Positions 36,473-47,696 of a stretch of DNA of 64,000 nt are shown here, piece by piece (within the stretch, counting starts at the first letter, position 1; each line of letters starts with the position of its first letter). The stretch spans positions 53,258,001-53,322,000 of the forward strand of contig OX485804.1 of NCBI GenBank assembly GCA_950295325.1, in the 5' to 3' direction. Position numbers and translations under genes: made by a program. The DNA comes from Polytrichum commune (lineage: Eukaryota > Streptophyta > Polytrichopsida > Polytrichales > Polytrichaceae). The notes under the pieces were generated by a model. That model was not told where the DNA came from. It saw only the letters and a program-made list of their open reading frames with translations, and ran no database searches.

Positions 36473-36824
36473 TTAGAAGGAAAAAAACCCCTTTATGTGT
36501 ATAACGCGTGATATCTCATTTCCACTTCTACAGCCGTTAAAGACTTCATTGTTGAAGCTCAAATGAGATTCATACCTAATCAATTTTTACGTCATACAAG
36601 CCAACACAACGACAATGTTTGAGTCTACCATCAAATGATCAAATTTAATCGAAGTCCATTTGTTGCCAATTGGAATGTCTTTCTTAGTATTCAAACCAAG
36701 TGAGGATACCTAGGAAAGCCCTTACCCTCACAACACCCGGTCCACCCCCGCCCAATCAATTGGTTACATTGACACCCGGGATAGAGGTTTGATATTGACG
36801 ATGTATGGGACTTGAAAACCACTA

Positions 36825-37044
36825 CACCGTTTATGGTATTTAGTTTCACTTATTATTCCGAGTTATATTGTGTCATAACTTACTACTATAGATCTCATTT
36901 TTTTTACCAACGAAGGTCAAATTGATTGTTTGAACATTGTAGAACATCAACATATTCACTTGGTAAAAAATTAAGGTAACAATAAAATGCTATAGTAACG
37001 TATAACTCCTAATAGTGAAGTGACACTACATACCATAAATGGTG
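36825..37044. mobile_element. Short M4-related MITE
   Basis: 220 bp, CACCGTTTATGGTATTTAG to CATACCATAAATGGTG, with TA on both sides. Subterminal 'tattccgagttatattg' and 'acgtataactcctaatag' link its interior to M5, so it may be a deletion or hybrid form. Confidence 0.7.
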
Positions 37045-37724
37045 TACAACTTGTACATATCATGTCCTTCACACTTTGCAGCATATCTTTGGGTGTAAGG
37101 TGCCTACATGATAGGTAAACCATGCAGTTATCCTGCCAAGATATAGCTTCCCCATGCCTTCCTTTATACACGTTTTATTGCCCAAAGTCCCTTGTTGTCC
37201 TTGGACAATCACAAACAAAACGATCACAAACAAGAGTATGTCCTCTTCGTGGAACTACCCTACTAGAAGGCCCATTGTTACATTGTGTCCTTGCCCCTTC
37301 ATAGACTACGTGACCTCCTTCCCAAGCATATGTCAAACCCATGAGACAAAATGAGAAGGGTTGGAAGCCAATCACCGGTCTTTTATCCCAACTCAAAGAG
37401 GTGGGTGTCTAGCCCTTGTTGTCTTTGTGCATGGAGAGGTCTGCATATGTAGCCTTACACCATGCCCACACTTGGTTCAGTTGGCGGTCCTTAGGAGGAG
37501 TGCCTCTTGATAGGGGAAACTCAACTCATCTCTCTTTAAAATGTAATACTACATATAGGGATGTTTCGTCCTACTCACAATGCTTTCACTAGATGTGATA
37601 TACTGCATCTCTGCCAATGGATATAAGACAAAAACTCTTATCAAGATGGCAATTGTCCCACTAGTGAGGGCCGATCATTGGTCCTAGTGTGGACATGAAA
37701 TTAGACGCTCAGGGGTTGATGTTA

Positions 37725-38105
37725 AGGTAAATGTGCTTGATTTGGTTGCTTATCTTAATTGGACACCTATATTTGAGTGGCACATGCTTAGGTGGAACTC
37801 CAAGAACGGATTCCAAGAAGACACGTGTTTTAAAAAAAATCGGACTACGTGCTCAGAATTCGACAACTATTCTAGATTCAATAGTCAACATGATGGAAGG
37901 GACCTATATGACCACTTGATGAACACGAGAATGTTTACTTTCAGAAGGAATTCGATACTCATATGAGCTCTGAACATTACGAGGAAAGTGGCTCCAACCT
38001 CGATTTGGATCACTAACCATCTTGTGCTAATTGCGTGTTTCATATCCTAGAAGAAGTGGGCTTGTTGGAAGAAAGTAACCAAAGTAACCATCTAAGACGC
38101 ATCTA
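37725..38105 (+). repeat. Repeat family R, longest copy
   Basis: Contains both R blocks in the order seen at 14.1-14.5 kb: TTGGACACCTATATTTGAG, then GAAGACACGTGTTTT, and 240 bases on 'catcttgtgctaattgcgtg' and 'gaagaagtgggc'. Two plus-strand open frames (62 and 77 codons) overlap here and share no recognisable motif. Function unknown. Confidence 0.45.
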
Positions 38106-38145
38106 CTTCCAAAGCCCAGGCTGCTTGGACCGTACACAATCCTTA

Positions 38146-38519
38146 GGGCCGGTTTACACTACGGTGGAGAAGTCCACCGGTCATGAAAAAAAGGGCGTTT
38201 CTCAATTGTGATTGGTCGAAAATGCAACTCTTGACCGGTGGGTGTTTACACTAGGTGAAGAAAACAACGGTGGTGAACTTTTCTCATGGATGATAAAATG
38301 ACATGGCCGCCTACATGGCGGCACTTTTTGGAGTTGGGCTTCGCCGGAGGAGGAGTTTCTTGTCCGGCCTCAAGAGGCCGGAGAAGCCCAACTCAATAAA
38401 AATATGTTATTGCCTTTAATTCTTCTCCGGCACATCCACCATTTGCCTCATATAACCATGTCTTGGCCAAGCATTCTTGACCGACCGGAGGCCTTCTCCA
38501 CCGTAGTGTAAACCGGCCC
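38146..38519 (+). mobile_element. T2 Tourist-like MITE, copy 1
   Basis: 374 bp between TTA duplications. The ends are GGGCCGGTTTACACTACGG and its exact reverse complement CCGTAGTGTAAACCGGCCC. The centre contains the 18-bp perfect palindrome CCGGCCTCAAGAGGCCGG and inverted GAGTTGGGCTTC arms, so it can form a strong hairpin. Very similar to 61298-61668 (opposite orientation). Confidence 0.85.
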
Positions 38520-38774
38520 TTATTAGCTTTTGGAAAATGATACAATCACCGCCATAATTCAATGATTGTTATTGTACTGGCCTGCTAAATAATCCCAGGC
38601 AACCGTATGAAGGGCCGCTCAAGCCTCAAGGCTTCGACTGGGGCTCTAGAATTCTGCCCATTTGGTCTGCCTTCATTGCTTGTTGTTTTATGCTCCCATC
38701 ATCTTGTCTCCACTCAAAATTTGATGATTGCAAGCAGTGTCCGGGAAGGAGGATTTGGGGGCATAATCAGTCGA

Positions 38775-39274
38775 GGGTCACTTCACACACGAGCCATGAG
38801 CCGTGACCATGAAATTGTGAGAGCCCAAAGGAAAGTGTCCCAAGGCCGTCTCAACACACCTCCAAACTCATGTGGTGCGGTCACGGACCCTCAACTGTAG
38901 TGTGAAGTCATATGTCATTGGGCCCTCAACCAAATGCTACTTCAATGAATGTTTGTTCATGTGGGTCCTCATGCATGATAAAATAGAATAAATCAACGGT
39001 TGTGAGCGATCGGAGTGCCGTTGTGTCCTGGTTTTGTGTGAGGCTTACCTCCAAGAGGTGGTTTTTGGAATTAATCCCGAGTGACCATCAAACATGAGCC
39101 ATTGGATGCTATGTAGGAATCCATGTAGACGTTACATCCATCTTGCATTCACATACTCTGTTGGTCCCTCAAACGTAGTTTGAAGCGGACTTGGACAAGC
39201 TCCGAAATTTCCACCAATGAGAGTGCGTGGAGTGTAATGGTCACGGGCTCTCAATCTTGTGTGTGAAGTGGCCC
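38775..39274 (+). mobile_element. T1 Tourist-like MITE, copy 4
   Basis: 500 bp, GGGTCACTTCACACACGAG to GTGTGTGAAGTGGCCC. The flanks are CGA and GGA, so the target duplication has mutated or was atypical. Confidence 0.7.
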
Positions 39275-39446
39275 GGAGATCCCAATGTTTCCAAGTCCAA
39301 CCGGTTACATGTTGACATCTTTTGGCTTTCCTTTAATTAATTTGAGGTATATTCCATACATTCCTCTAAAAACAATGGGCAATTTTCCTGAAGTCTTGAA
39401 CTTCAACGGGTTACTTCTCAAACTCAACCGGTTCATTGGGAACTAA

Positions 39447-39944
39447 GGGTCACTTCACAAATGAGACTGAGAGCCCGTCACCATTACACTCCAAGCACTC
39501 TCGTTGGTGGAAAAGGCGGACCAGTCCAAGTTTGTTTCACACTACGCTTGAGGGACCAACGGAGTATGTGAATGCAAGATGAATGTAAAGTCTACGTGGA
39601 TTCCTAAATGGCATCCAATGGATCATGTCTCACGGTCACTTGGACTATTTTCAAAAACCACCTCTTGGAGGTAGGCCTAACACAAAACCAAGAGACCATG
39701 GCACTCCGAAAGCTCACAACCGTTGATTCATTCTATTTTATCATGCTTGAAGACCTGCATGAATAGAAACTCATTGAAATAGCATTTGGTTGAGGGCCCG
39801 GTCACATATGAGTTCACACTACACTTGAGGGTCCGTGACCGCACTACATGATGTTGGAGGTGTGTTGGGACGGCCTTTGGACACTTTCTTTTGGGCTCTC
39901 ACAACTTCATGGTCACGGCTCTTGGCTTGTGTGCGAAGTGGCCC
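39447..39944 (-). mobile_element. T1 Tourist-like MITE, copy 5
   Basis: 498 bp, GGGTCACTTCACAAATGAG to TGTGCGAAGTGGCCC, TAA on both sides. It lies 170 bases from copy 4 in opposite orientation. Confidence 0.78.
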
Positions 39945-41061
39945 TAAACTAGCGGTCGGTTCTCTCCGTTTATTGATTGCAATGAGATCTCACAAATTTC
40001 ATGTCAGGCTCATGCCAACAAGGTCTTGGCCTTCAACTTAGAAGTAGTAGTCCCTTGCTTTCAAATTGCCCCTTCAGCTCCTGTACAGGCCAATTTAAAG
40101 GCTTCATGAAACACCAAGCTCCCGTAATGTAGATCGGCCCTAGATACTGCAAACGTCATGACCTTGATTTTAATAAAGGCGGGTATGTACTAGGTTCAAC
40201 CCCGTTTTAATGGGAGGGAGGGAATTCTCATAATATACGAGCGTACCTCTAGTTCATCGAAACTTAAAAAGCCCTAGAACAATGTGCAGCCCAAGGACTT
40301 TACATTGAAGGTGGAAATAGTGGGAACCCCTTACAACTTGGAGATTTCTTTTAAAAAAACACTCCTTAGCATACTCAACTCCATGGTTCTCATGAAAGAC
40401 TCCGAAATAGTCTAGTGGGATGAAGTTGAGATGGATTCAACCATGAACTTAGAGGGGATGCAATAGACAATGTCTAAACCAACAGTTTGAATGATTTAGC
40501 CTAAGTTTGGAGCCCATTTAAATAAGTGGTATTCACGATAGGCTATAGCAAATTGGCTTAGACATTGTGGAAACGAACTTTAAATAAATAGCACATCATA
40601 TGAATATTCTACAAATTTTTGAAGTCACTCACCTCTAGCTTCTTAAGTGCCCCCTAGACCCCATGTTTCATACTGCAAACGGCTCCATAAACCATCCCCA
40701 AACTCACCCAAAGTTGCTCTCATTTTTCATCCAGAACCGCCCCTACCTTGAGCCCAAACCACCCCTGCACTAAAACTAACTTTTGACCCAATAAAAAAGA
40801 TTGAGCTCTTATAACTATTACATGTGGGATCTTAATAAACACGTATAAGTAAGCCCACCCCTAGCTACGCTCCGATGCTTCCTCAAATCCAATCCCACTT
40901 TCACCCAAAATCAACCCCGCATTTTCCCGAAACCACCCTGCTTTCACCCGAATGCACCTCTGCTTTGAGCCGGAGATATTTGGACGGTTTAAGATATATT
41001 CCAGATACAAGATTGGGGGACGTGCATAAGTTTTTTTTTGAAATTTTTTTTCCCTTTTGTT
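39945..41061. other. No gene or element recognised
   Basis: Open frames of at most 68 codons; no paired repeats seen. Confidence 0.35.
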
Positions 41062-41091
41062 AGGGTGTTGGATATAGCACCCTCTACCTTA
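41062..41091. mobile_element. Solo M2 end
   Basis: GGTGTTGGATATAGCACC followed by CTCTACCTTA resembles the end of M2 at 62.34-62.37 kb. No partner end was found within the previous kilobase, so this is a relic. Confidence 0.4.
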
Positions 41092-41386
41092 GGTTTTTAT
41101 TGAACCTCCTTACACGAGTGGCATGGATCCTAGTAAGTGGCCGGTATCAACCCATGTACACATATGGGCACGCAATGCCCAACTTGGATATCTAGGTGTA
41201 GCCCAAGTATCTATGAAGCTATATGTATGGGTACAAAGACACAACCCGGGTGACATCACATCTTTCAATAGCAACATCGATATATCCTTGCTTGATGGCT
41301 AGAGTTCCATCGTGTCTATGTAAATTCATTTATTGGGAAGGTGAAAACCCGGAGGATTGATAACACATCCCATTTATTCATTTCAA

Positions 41387-41643
41387 CAAGGTTTGAGATG
41401 ACCTTAAACTACTGGGCGATAGTGGAGAGGTACCCATTTCCAAACGGAGTGGTTGGCGGTTTGATTCCCGTTGCGAAATCTTTCTCTACTTGACGGAAAA
41501 AAAAACTAGGTAGGTAGGTAGGAAGCCAAGAGCCCACCCACTGCAAGGTAGGTACTAAACCTCACCCTGCACCAAGAGGATTCTTGAGCAGGGTAGGGCC
41601 AACAGGCTCAAATTCATGTCAGGTTGCCCGACGTAAGCTATTT
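41387..41643 (+). mobile_element. SINE-A copy 2
   Basis: 257 bp flanked by the exact 15-bp repeat ATTTATTCATTTCAA (41372-41386 and 41644-41658). A-box-like GGGCGATAGTGG, B box GGTTTGATTCC, a GGTA run, 'aagccaagagcccaccc', 'gaggattcttgagcagggtagg' and a CCCGACGT end match the other copies. The tail is TATTTATT-like and merges with the target repeat. Confidence 0.88.
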
Positions 41644-41994
41644 ATTTATTCATTTCAAGATAATTGAACTTAAAAATCAGTCTACCTTACCATAAACAAA
41701 ATACCAAAAAAACAACACGAAATGATATCCTCACAACATTGGTTGTTAATAGTGGTTTTGGTAAGCTCAATATCATGAGGTACAAACATTCTAAACCCAC
41801 CCATCAACGGTGGGGACGAAACAACCCACACACTAGTTCCTTGGAAGCAAGGGTTGGGTTCGAATGTATGGGTTGGTTCGCCCAACTCACCACTCAACAC
41901 CCAAAAATCTTTCACTTAAAACACGTGTGCGCCTCTTGGAAATGCCCACATCCTCAACACCATGCTCCCCTTGTCAGTCTTTCGCATCAACTTA

Positions 41995-42356
41995 GGGCCG
42001 GTTCACACTATGGCCAAACTTCGAGAGGAGAAGTGTTTGGACCAATGAAAATGCAGAAATGTCTAAAGTCCGTCCTCTCGGCCTTCACACTAGAGGCCGA
42101 AGTCCAAAGGACGTCGCCTCCAAAAGAGCCCAGGTGGCAACACTTTTAGGAAGATATGGCGCCAAGAGTTCGGCCTCTCGAGCCAAGTTTGGGTCGAGCA
42201 AAATGCTCGACCCAAACTATCGTCGAGAGGCCAAACATTTTTAGCCGTGGATTATTTCAATATACTTTTTCAACCCAAAGGCTTCTCCTCTCGACATAGT
42301 TTGGTCTAGGAAAGTGACGCTTCTCCTCTAGACTTGGGCATAGTGTGAACCGACCC
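41995..42356 (+). mobile_element. T3 Tourist-like MITE, copy 2
   Basis: 362 bp between TTA duplications. Ends GGGCCGGTTCACACTATGG and GGGCATAGTGTGAACCGACCC. Near its centre a perfect 14-bp stem (42187-42200 and 42204-42217, GTTTGGGTCGAGCA and complement) closes on AAA. A 161-codon open frame running into it is a shadow. Confidence 0.78.
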
Positions 42357-42940
42357 TTACACAACCCTAAAACTTTTGAACCCTTTATTTATATAACTGT
42401 TACGGAATTCAAATAAGACACACTTTGTTGGTTGTGTCGGAATCCCACGCCAATTGCTAACGGGAACCGTTTTAAATAGTTTTCAAAGATCATGAAATCT
42501 ACACTCAAAGCTCATATATAGCTGGGGACGGGCTTGGCACTTTTAAACCCAGGTAAGGAGTTTGAATAAATAAGGGTGGACAAAAGGAAGGAATCAGGAA
42601 ATGAAGGAAGGCCAGTAGTGCACTGGCTATTGTCCCTGGCCCAAGATCGGCTTCCCGCATCTTGGCTGAGAAGTACATGCGCCTGGCCACCAACAGTCAG
42701 AGGCTTCAGGAGTTTTTGAACAAAGGATTGAATTGGGGGTTGAGCCCCGAGAAAGTTTGCTTTTAAAAAAACACCCCTTGGGGGCCTCCACGTATCATGT
42801 GTAGTAGTAGTAGTACTACTAAGTTGTCGGTGTATAGCTTACAACTATGCCTGCGAAGCCGGATTTGAATTTATGAAAGAGAGGAAAAAAAAAAACAAAC
42901 AAAAAAACAATAAGATTGCTGCAGCCTAACATTGGAAACA

Positions 42941-42970
42941 CCACACCCACACCCACACCCACACCCACAC
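42941..42970. repeat. (CCCACA)n microsatellite
   Basis: About five hexamer units. Confidence 0.85.
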
Positions 42971-43121
42971 TTGCAATGGTACACGTTTGAAGGTTGTGTA
43001 CTTATGGTCACTGCACACACGAACCAAGGGCCGTGAGTACTGGAATTCCAACATCTAGAGTCTTTATTCTCGAATCTATTGATGGGCCCGAGAATACAAG
43101 TCTTAAGGTTGAGTAATGTTG

Positions 43122-43725
43122 GGGCCATTTCACACGCAAGGCTGAAGGCCCTTGATCATGGCAATGTAAGAGCTCTCATTGGTCGAAAAGGAGGAGACTG
43201 TCCAAGTTGACTTCACACTAGGAGGTGAAGGCCTAAATGCCCAAAGAAAAGTTCGTGGATGAAAAGTCTACATGGAGTCCTACATGGCAGGTTATGGATA
43301 AGGGTGCATGGTCTACCGGAATTTGCGTCAGGGCCATCTCTTGGAGGTGGGCCTAACGAAAATTCCGGGAGACCATGATTTTCTTTAAATATTTTTTCCA
43401 GTAGGTGAGATTTAAGGACAAATGTCATGGAAAATTCCAAAACGGATTCCAAGACATACTCCAAGACACACAAACACCACCAAGTAATTCTCTTAAATTG
43501 ATAAAGTTTGAGACATATTAAATTAAACCAAATCCTCCTCACTTTTCCCACCAACAGAGTATGCAATGGTCCCGCAACATGGTCCATCCTCACTTCACTA
43601 TATGCTTGAGGGCTCGTGACTACATAAAACGGCTTTCCCAACACCCATGGTACGGCCTTTGGATGAGAGTCAAGGGTCCTCACCATTTCAAGGTCACGGC
43701 TCTTGGCTCATGTGTGAAGTGGCCC
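43122..43725 (-). mobile_element. Diverged T1 Tourist-like element
   Basis: 604 bp, GGGGCCATTTCACACGCAAG-type left end and 'catgtgtgaagtggccc' right end. The flanks are TTG and TTA, so the duplication is imperfect. Inner blocks such as 'tcttggaggtgggcctaac' and 'ggtcacggctcttggctc' are shared with T1, but the middle (about 43.38-43.55 kb) is different. Confidence 0.6.
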
Positions 43726-44058
43726 TTATGCTCCACATTTCTACAAGTGTAGTGTCAAGAGAGATTTGGAATATAGGTGATAAGCTTTTAGGAGATGCCG
43801 TGTGACAAAATAAGCATGAAAAAGTTCCACCCTACTACAGGTACAACATCCATGCCACTCAAATTTCTTTAATACACATTGACCGTGGCTACTTGGATAG
43901 TAGGAATTGTAAGCACAAAACTAGTGTATTAAGAAACTCGTTTATGAAGTTAAGGTTTATCACAGTATAAACAAGTAAGATACAATCACATTCACTGTCA
44001 AGACCTGGGGAGAAATATGAGGAGCGTTGAGCATAGTCATTGAAGTGCATTTTTTTTG

Positions 44059-44570
44059 TCTAATTAGTGTGGGTTACTATTTGAAGTTACACATTGCTAC
44101 AACATTTTACTGGAAGTATCATGTTCTACCCAACTAACATAAGTAGTTAAGGTAGAGGGGCCCTTTCCCGCTCGGGTCCTTAAACCACTCACTAGACCTA
44201 TCCAAACAAGAGGTACATTATAGCTTCCAACCTCAAATTTCTATGTAATCATAGTGACATTTTTGGGGTGAGTGGTTTTGGGTACCCCTATGAGTTCTCC
44301 TTCCAAAATGCATAACTAATTTAATATTAATCCAAAATTAATTATTCCAATTGGTCCAATTTCCAATGTACTTTGCACATCTTCCAAGATTGATTCCCCC
44401 TTAATAACTCCCCAATGAACATGCCAATCTGAAATTCGAGCGGGAAAGGGCCCCTCTACCTTAGTACGCGCACCGGAGGATGCGATATGATTTAGTTGGT
44501 AAGAAATGATCATCTCTGTAAAACGTTACAGCAACATGTAACTCCGAATGGCGACCCACACTAATTGGAC
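44059..44570. mobile_element. M5 element, copy 2, interrupted
   Basis: Ends GTCTAATTAGTGTGGGTTAC and CGACCCACACTAATTGGAC continue inward for about 53 bases with some mismatches (including GAAGTTACACATTGCT and its complement). Without the insertion at 44150-44461 it is about 200 bp. The exact target duplication is unclear. Confidence 0.6.
44150..44461. mobile_element. M2-related MITE nested in M5
   Basis: 312 bp with a perfect 25-bp terminal inverted repeat (44150-44174 and 44437-44461) beginning AGGTAGAGGGGCCC, flanked by TA on both sides. It shares the outermost AGGTAGAGGG with M2 but not its interior, so it is a separate family or a strongly deleted derivative. Perfect ends suggest a fairly recent insertion. 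Confidence 0.78.
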
Positions 44571-44954
44571 AAATCAGTGTAGCTCATGTCAACAATAAAA
44601 GGGGTCATCAAAACCCTCTCATCACAACTTTGTCTTGTTGGAATCGACTCGTAGTGCTTGTTTTGTTGGAAATTTCGCAACGTGAGAGACACTTGAATTG
44701 ATTATTATGGTCTCATCACGTCTTGGTTTTAAGGTGAGTGACCTCACATTTTTAACCACGAAATAATTGACAAGATGAACACTTGTTCAGCTGAAAATTT
44801 CAGAATTTTCCATCATTGGTAAGCGATTTATCCCTTCGACGATGTCTTGGTAGCCCACATGGACGATGAGGAGACCATACTTGCAATGGATCGGCAACGG
44901 GTTCAAGAACAATTTCCCAACCTTTCGTGCCGGTCCACCAAGCCCAAGAGCTTA

Positions 44955-45460
44955 GGGCCACTTCACACACGAGACTAAGAGCCCGTGACCATTACACTTC
45001 AAGTACTCTCATTGGTGGAAAAGGCGGAGCCGGTCCAAGTTCGCTTCACACTATGCTTGAGGGGACCAACGGAGTATGTGAATGCAAGATGGATGTAACG
45101 TCTACATGCATTCCTACATGGCATCGAATGGATGAAGTTTTATGGTCACTCGGACTATTTTCAAAAACCACCTTGTTGGAAGGTAGGCCGAACAGAAAAC
45201 CGGGAGACCATGGCACTCCGAACGCTCACGACCATTGGTCTATCCTATTTTATCATGTGTGAGGACCCATTTGCATAGAAATTCATTGAAATAACATTTG
45301 GGTTGAAGACCTGGTCACATATGGCTTCACACTACACTTGAGGGTGCGTGACCACACTACATGATGTTGGAGGTGTGTTGGGACGGCCTTGGGACACTTT
45401 CTTTGGGGCTCTCACAATTTCATGGTCACGGCTCTTGGCTCGTGTGTGAAGTGATGTGCC
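44955..45460 (-). mobile_element. T1 Tourist-like MITE, copy 7
   Basis: Begins GGGCCACTTCACACACGAG after TTA. The right end reads CGTGTGTGAAGTGATGTGCC, disturbed by a small insertion or mutation, so the right target copy is lost. Interior as in the 6.8 and 39.4 kb copies. Confidence 0.72.
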
Positions 45461-45559
45461 ATGAATTAGTTGGCCGGCACAACATCCCCACAGAGAGCAA
45501 GTGACCTTCAGTCCCAGGGCCACACTTTGGAAGCATTGCAGGAGAAGCCAGAGACTTTA

Positions 45560-45720
45560 GTAGGCTCTACCAGAAACACAATCCGAGGACGGAATGTGGT
45601 ATGGAGAGGAGGGATAGTGCTAAGGTCGTGGAATGTAAACACGTGGATATTGTGGTGTGCTAACAAGCTCAAATTGACTAGAGTTTAAAAAATAAAACTC
45701 CACATGGTTAAAAAACCATG
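45560..45720 (+). pseudogene. Possible LINE endonuclease fragment
   Basis: A plus-strand frame reads VLRSWNVNTW, then NKLKLTRV. A few frame changes later it reads MMVTETWL (about 45717-45740). The order WNVN, NKL, TETWL matches the start of the exonuclease-endonuclease-phosphatase domain of non-LTR retrotransposons (metal-binding N and the (Q/T)ETW glutamate). It is short, frameshifted and cut by a CACTA-type end at 45774. No reverse transcriptase motif was seen nearby. The call rests on three short motifs, so it could be chance. Confidence 0.3.
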
Positions 45721-45773
45721 ATGGTAACTGAGACTTGGTTATAATCGGGAAGGTAGGTGGTAACAAGAGATGG

Positions 45774-46030
45774 CACTAGTAGAAAAGTGTGCCAAAAGGA
45801 ACCACAGCTAAACTGGATGCGGTTCTTTTGACCAGCCTGATTTGAAGTCGCTCAATGATTGCATATTTGCTTTTGGGGGTTTAGCGATTGAAATTTTAGG
45901 GATTTGGGGGCGTGTAATATATCATTGGAAAGGTCTTGCATAATGTCTTTCCAATAGTGTATTACATGCCCCAAAGTTTTAAAATTGCATCACGAAAAGA
46001 AAAATATATAGTCATTTAGCGACTGCACAT
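45774..46030 (+). mobile_element. CACTA-type terminus with fold-back
   Basis: Begins CACTAGTAGAAAAGTGTGCC, the form of many plant CACTA (En/Spm) ends. Next is GGTTCTTTTGACC, then a long imperfect inverted repeat: AAGTCGCTCAATGATTGC to CATTGGAAAGGTCTT on the left and GTCTTTCCAATAGTGTA to TTTAGCGACTGCA on the right. The same series recurs at 55.0-55.5 kb. No opposite end (TTTTCTACTAGTG) was found, so the extent is unknown. Confidence 0.5.
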
Positions 46031-46054
46031 CATTTCAGCAAGAATTACAGTTTT

Positions 46055-46077
46055 GAGAGAGAGAGAGAGAGAGAGAG
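46055..46077. repeat. (GA)n microsatellite
   Basis: About 11 uninterrupted GA units. Confidence 0.9.
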
Positions 46078-46180
46078 TTTTTTGGAAGGACGAGAAAAGA
46101 CAATTTTGGGAGGAAGGATTCCCTAGAATGAGTTCAAAAACAAGAACTATGGAAATAAATGCAGATTTCGAGACAAATGC

Positions 46181-46634
46181 GTGATTTTGCTTGTTGATAT
46201 GAAACAAAGATGGGTTTTGTTCACCAAGATCAAGTTCAAGAAAGAGATGAAGGCATGGGTTTTGAATGGAGAAGGATGTTTGTTAGGGTTTGACTCAACA
46301 TCTACACTGTGGCATAAAGTAGGTGAGAATGTTAAAGGATGTCGGGCGAAACTAAAGGGACCAACCAGACCCCAATGACCAAAATTTGGGAAGAATAGCT
46401 CTAGGGACAGTAGTACCAAAGCATGATCAAGTAGGCGCGTTCAATGCAATATGTTGTAGGACAGTATTGGCCCTGAGATGCCGATCATATCAAGCGGGGA
46501 GTTTACTAGTTGGGCGAGAAAGATACATGATCTTCGAGAAGAGTAACATGGGATTGGTTCATGGATTTAAGTATAACAAGAGATTTTTGGCAAGATTTGC
46601 ACACCATCGCTCAAGCGTAAAGGAGCTACACTAG
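46181..46634 (+). other. Unrecognised coding-like stretch
   Basis: Two plus-strand open frames follow each other in different phases (46181-46378 and 46386-46634, 65 and 82 codons). Base composition looks less AT-biased than the surroundings. Neither translation (for example MKQRWVLFTKIKFKKEMKAW) matches a family I recognise, and the minus strand has a competing 90-codon frame. It lies downstream of the LINE-like and CACTA-like pieces and may be decayed element coding sequence. Confidence 0.25.
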
Positions 46635-47301
46635 GGTAAGAAAGGTGAGAAAACCCATTAACACACTCTAATTGTGGGGTTGCCTTGGGAGGTAGGGGTT
46701 GGGTTCTTTTCTCCCACACATATGTTATTTGTGAATATTCTTGAATGCCTTGTGGTACCTAAACAATCTAGGTTATTTTAACCCACAAATACTTGATAGA
46801 GGTCATCCTTTGTTATTTGTAGTAGATTTACAATTTATAATTTATGAAAAGAACGTTAAACCCTATGTTTTATCCCACCATTTGTTAAAGATTTTGGAAG
46901 TGGCCCCTCCCTCCCTCATGGCCCACTTGAGACTAACAAAATAGATTTCCCCTTCCTTGTAAGTCACGTGTGCATTTAGAAGATAATCATAGTCACTCTA
47001 CATATGAACCTCAAGAATCCAATTCTTATGCAAAATATGTCATTATAGATTATATTCATTTATATATGTCATTTATACGGTTTATTGCATCACGGATGAA
47101 GGCAACAACATGATATACAATGGTTGGAGGTGGCCACTTAGGAAAAAGGTCCAGTATAGGGAGATAATTAACCAATCGTGAATGGCTCGACATAAGCTAC
47201 TGAATCAACTTTTGACCCGGAAGCCGAATGACTAGGCTAGATGTTGCATTTGGTGGAACTAATTCTATTTGTCTCCCTCAACACTAACTGTAAACTGCCC
47301 T
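46635..47301. other. No gene or element recognised
   Basis: AT-rich; one 67-codon frame, no repeats seen. Confidence 0.35.
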
Positions 47302-47696
47302 TGTAGTGTGGCCAACACTAAATGTAAACCTAACTTATTTGTCATTCCTTGTCAATAAAATTAGGCATTATAGATAGATACACAATGACTGCCACTTATG
47401 AAGTGGTTCCCCATCCAAATTTCAACCATCCATGATAGTATTTCATTACATAAATGAGAATTGAATGAAATCCATGCCAATTATACCACCTAGTTACTGA
47501 AACAAAGTTTGGTGTATTATGCATCCTAACAATCGTGTAATGAAAGATTGACATAGGTGATTGAACTTTGGATGAGAATTCACTTGGTAAGTGGCAGCAA
47601 TCGCAACATTGTAAATCCACAATGCCCAAATGTATAAAAAGAACAACAAATAATGCAAGATTTACATTTTGCGTTGGTGACACTACATACAATATC
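47302..47696 (-). mobile_element. M3 element, copy 3 (inverted)
   Basis: TGTAGTGTGGCCAACACTAA at the left is complemented by 'gcgttggtgacactaca' at the right. Reverse-complement blocks (GGTTTACATTTAGTGTTGG, 'taggatgcataatacacc', 'catggatggttgaa') match 32.7-33.07 kb. Confidence 0.6.

Noticed and set aside
41664-42149. 161-codon open frame
   Set aside because: Its second half is T3 MITE sequence and the first half shows no recognisable domain.
4844-45523. Recurrent open frames with SRDHE, KKVSQGRPNTPP and their minus-strand counterparts (4884, 35688, 38607, 39835, 45332)
   Set aside because: They look like a conserved protein family but lie inside T1 MITE ends; the likeness is from repeated DNA, and the frames start and stop at random.
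32966-47692. Shared VVSPTxNVNL frames on the minus strand at 32966-33154 and in the 47396-47692 frame
   Set aside because: Explained by M3 DNA homology.
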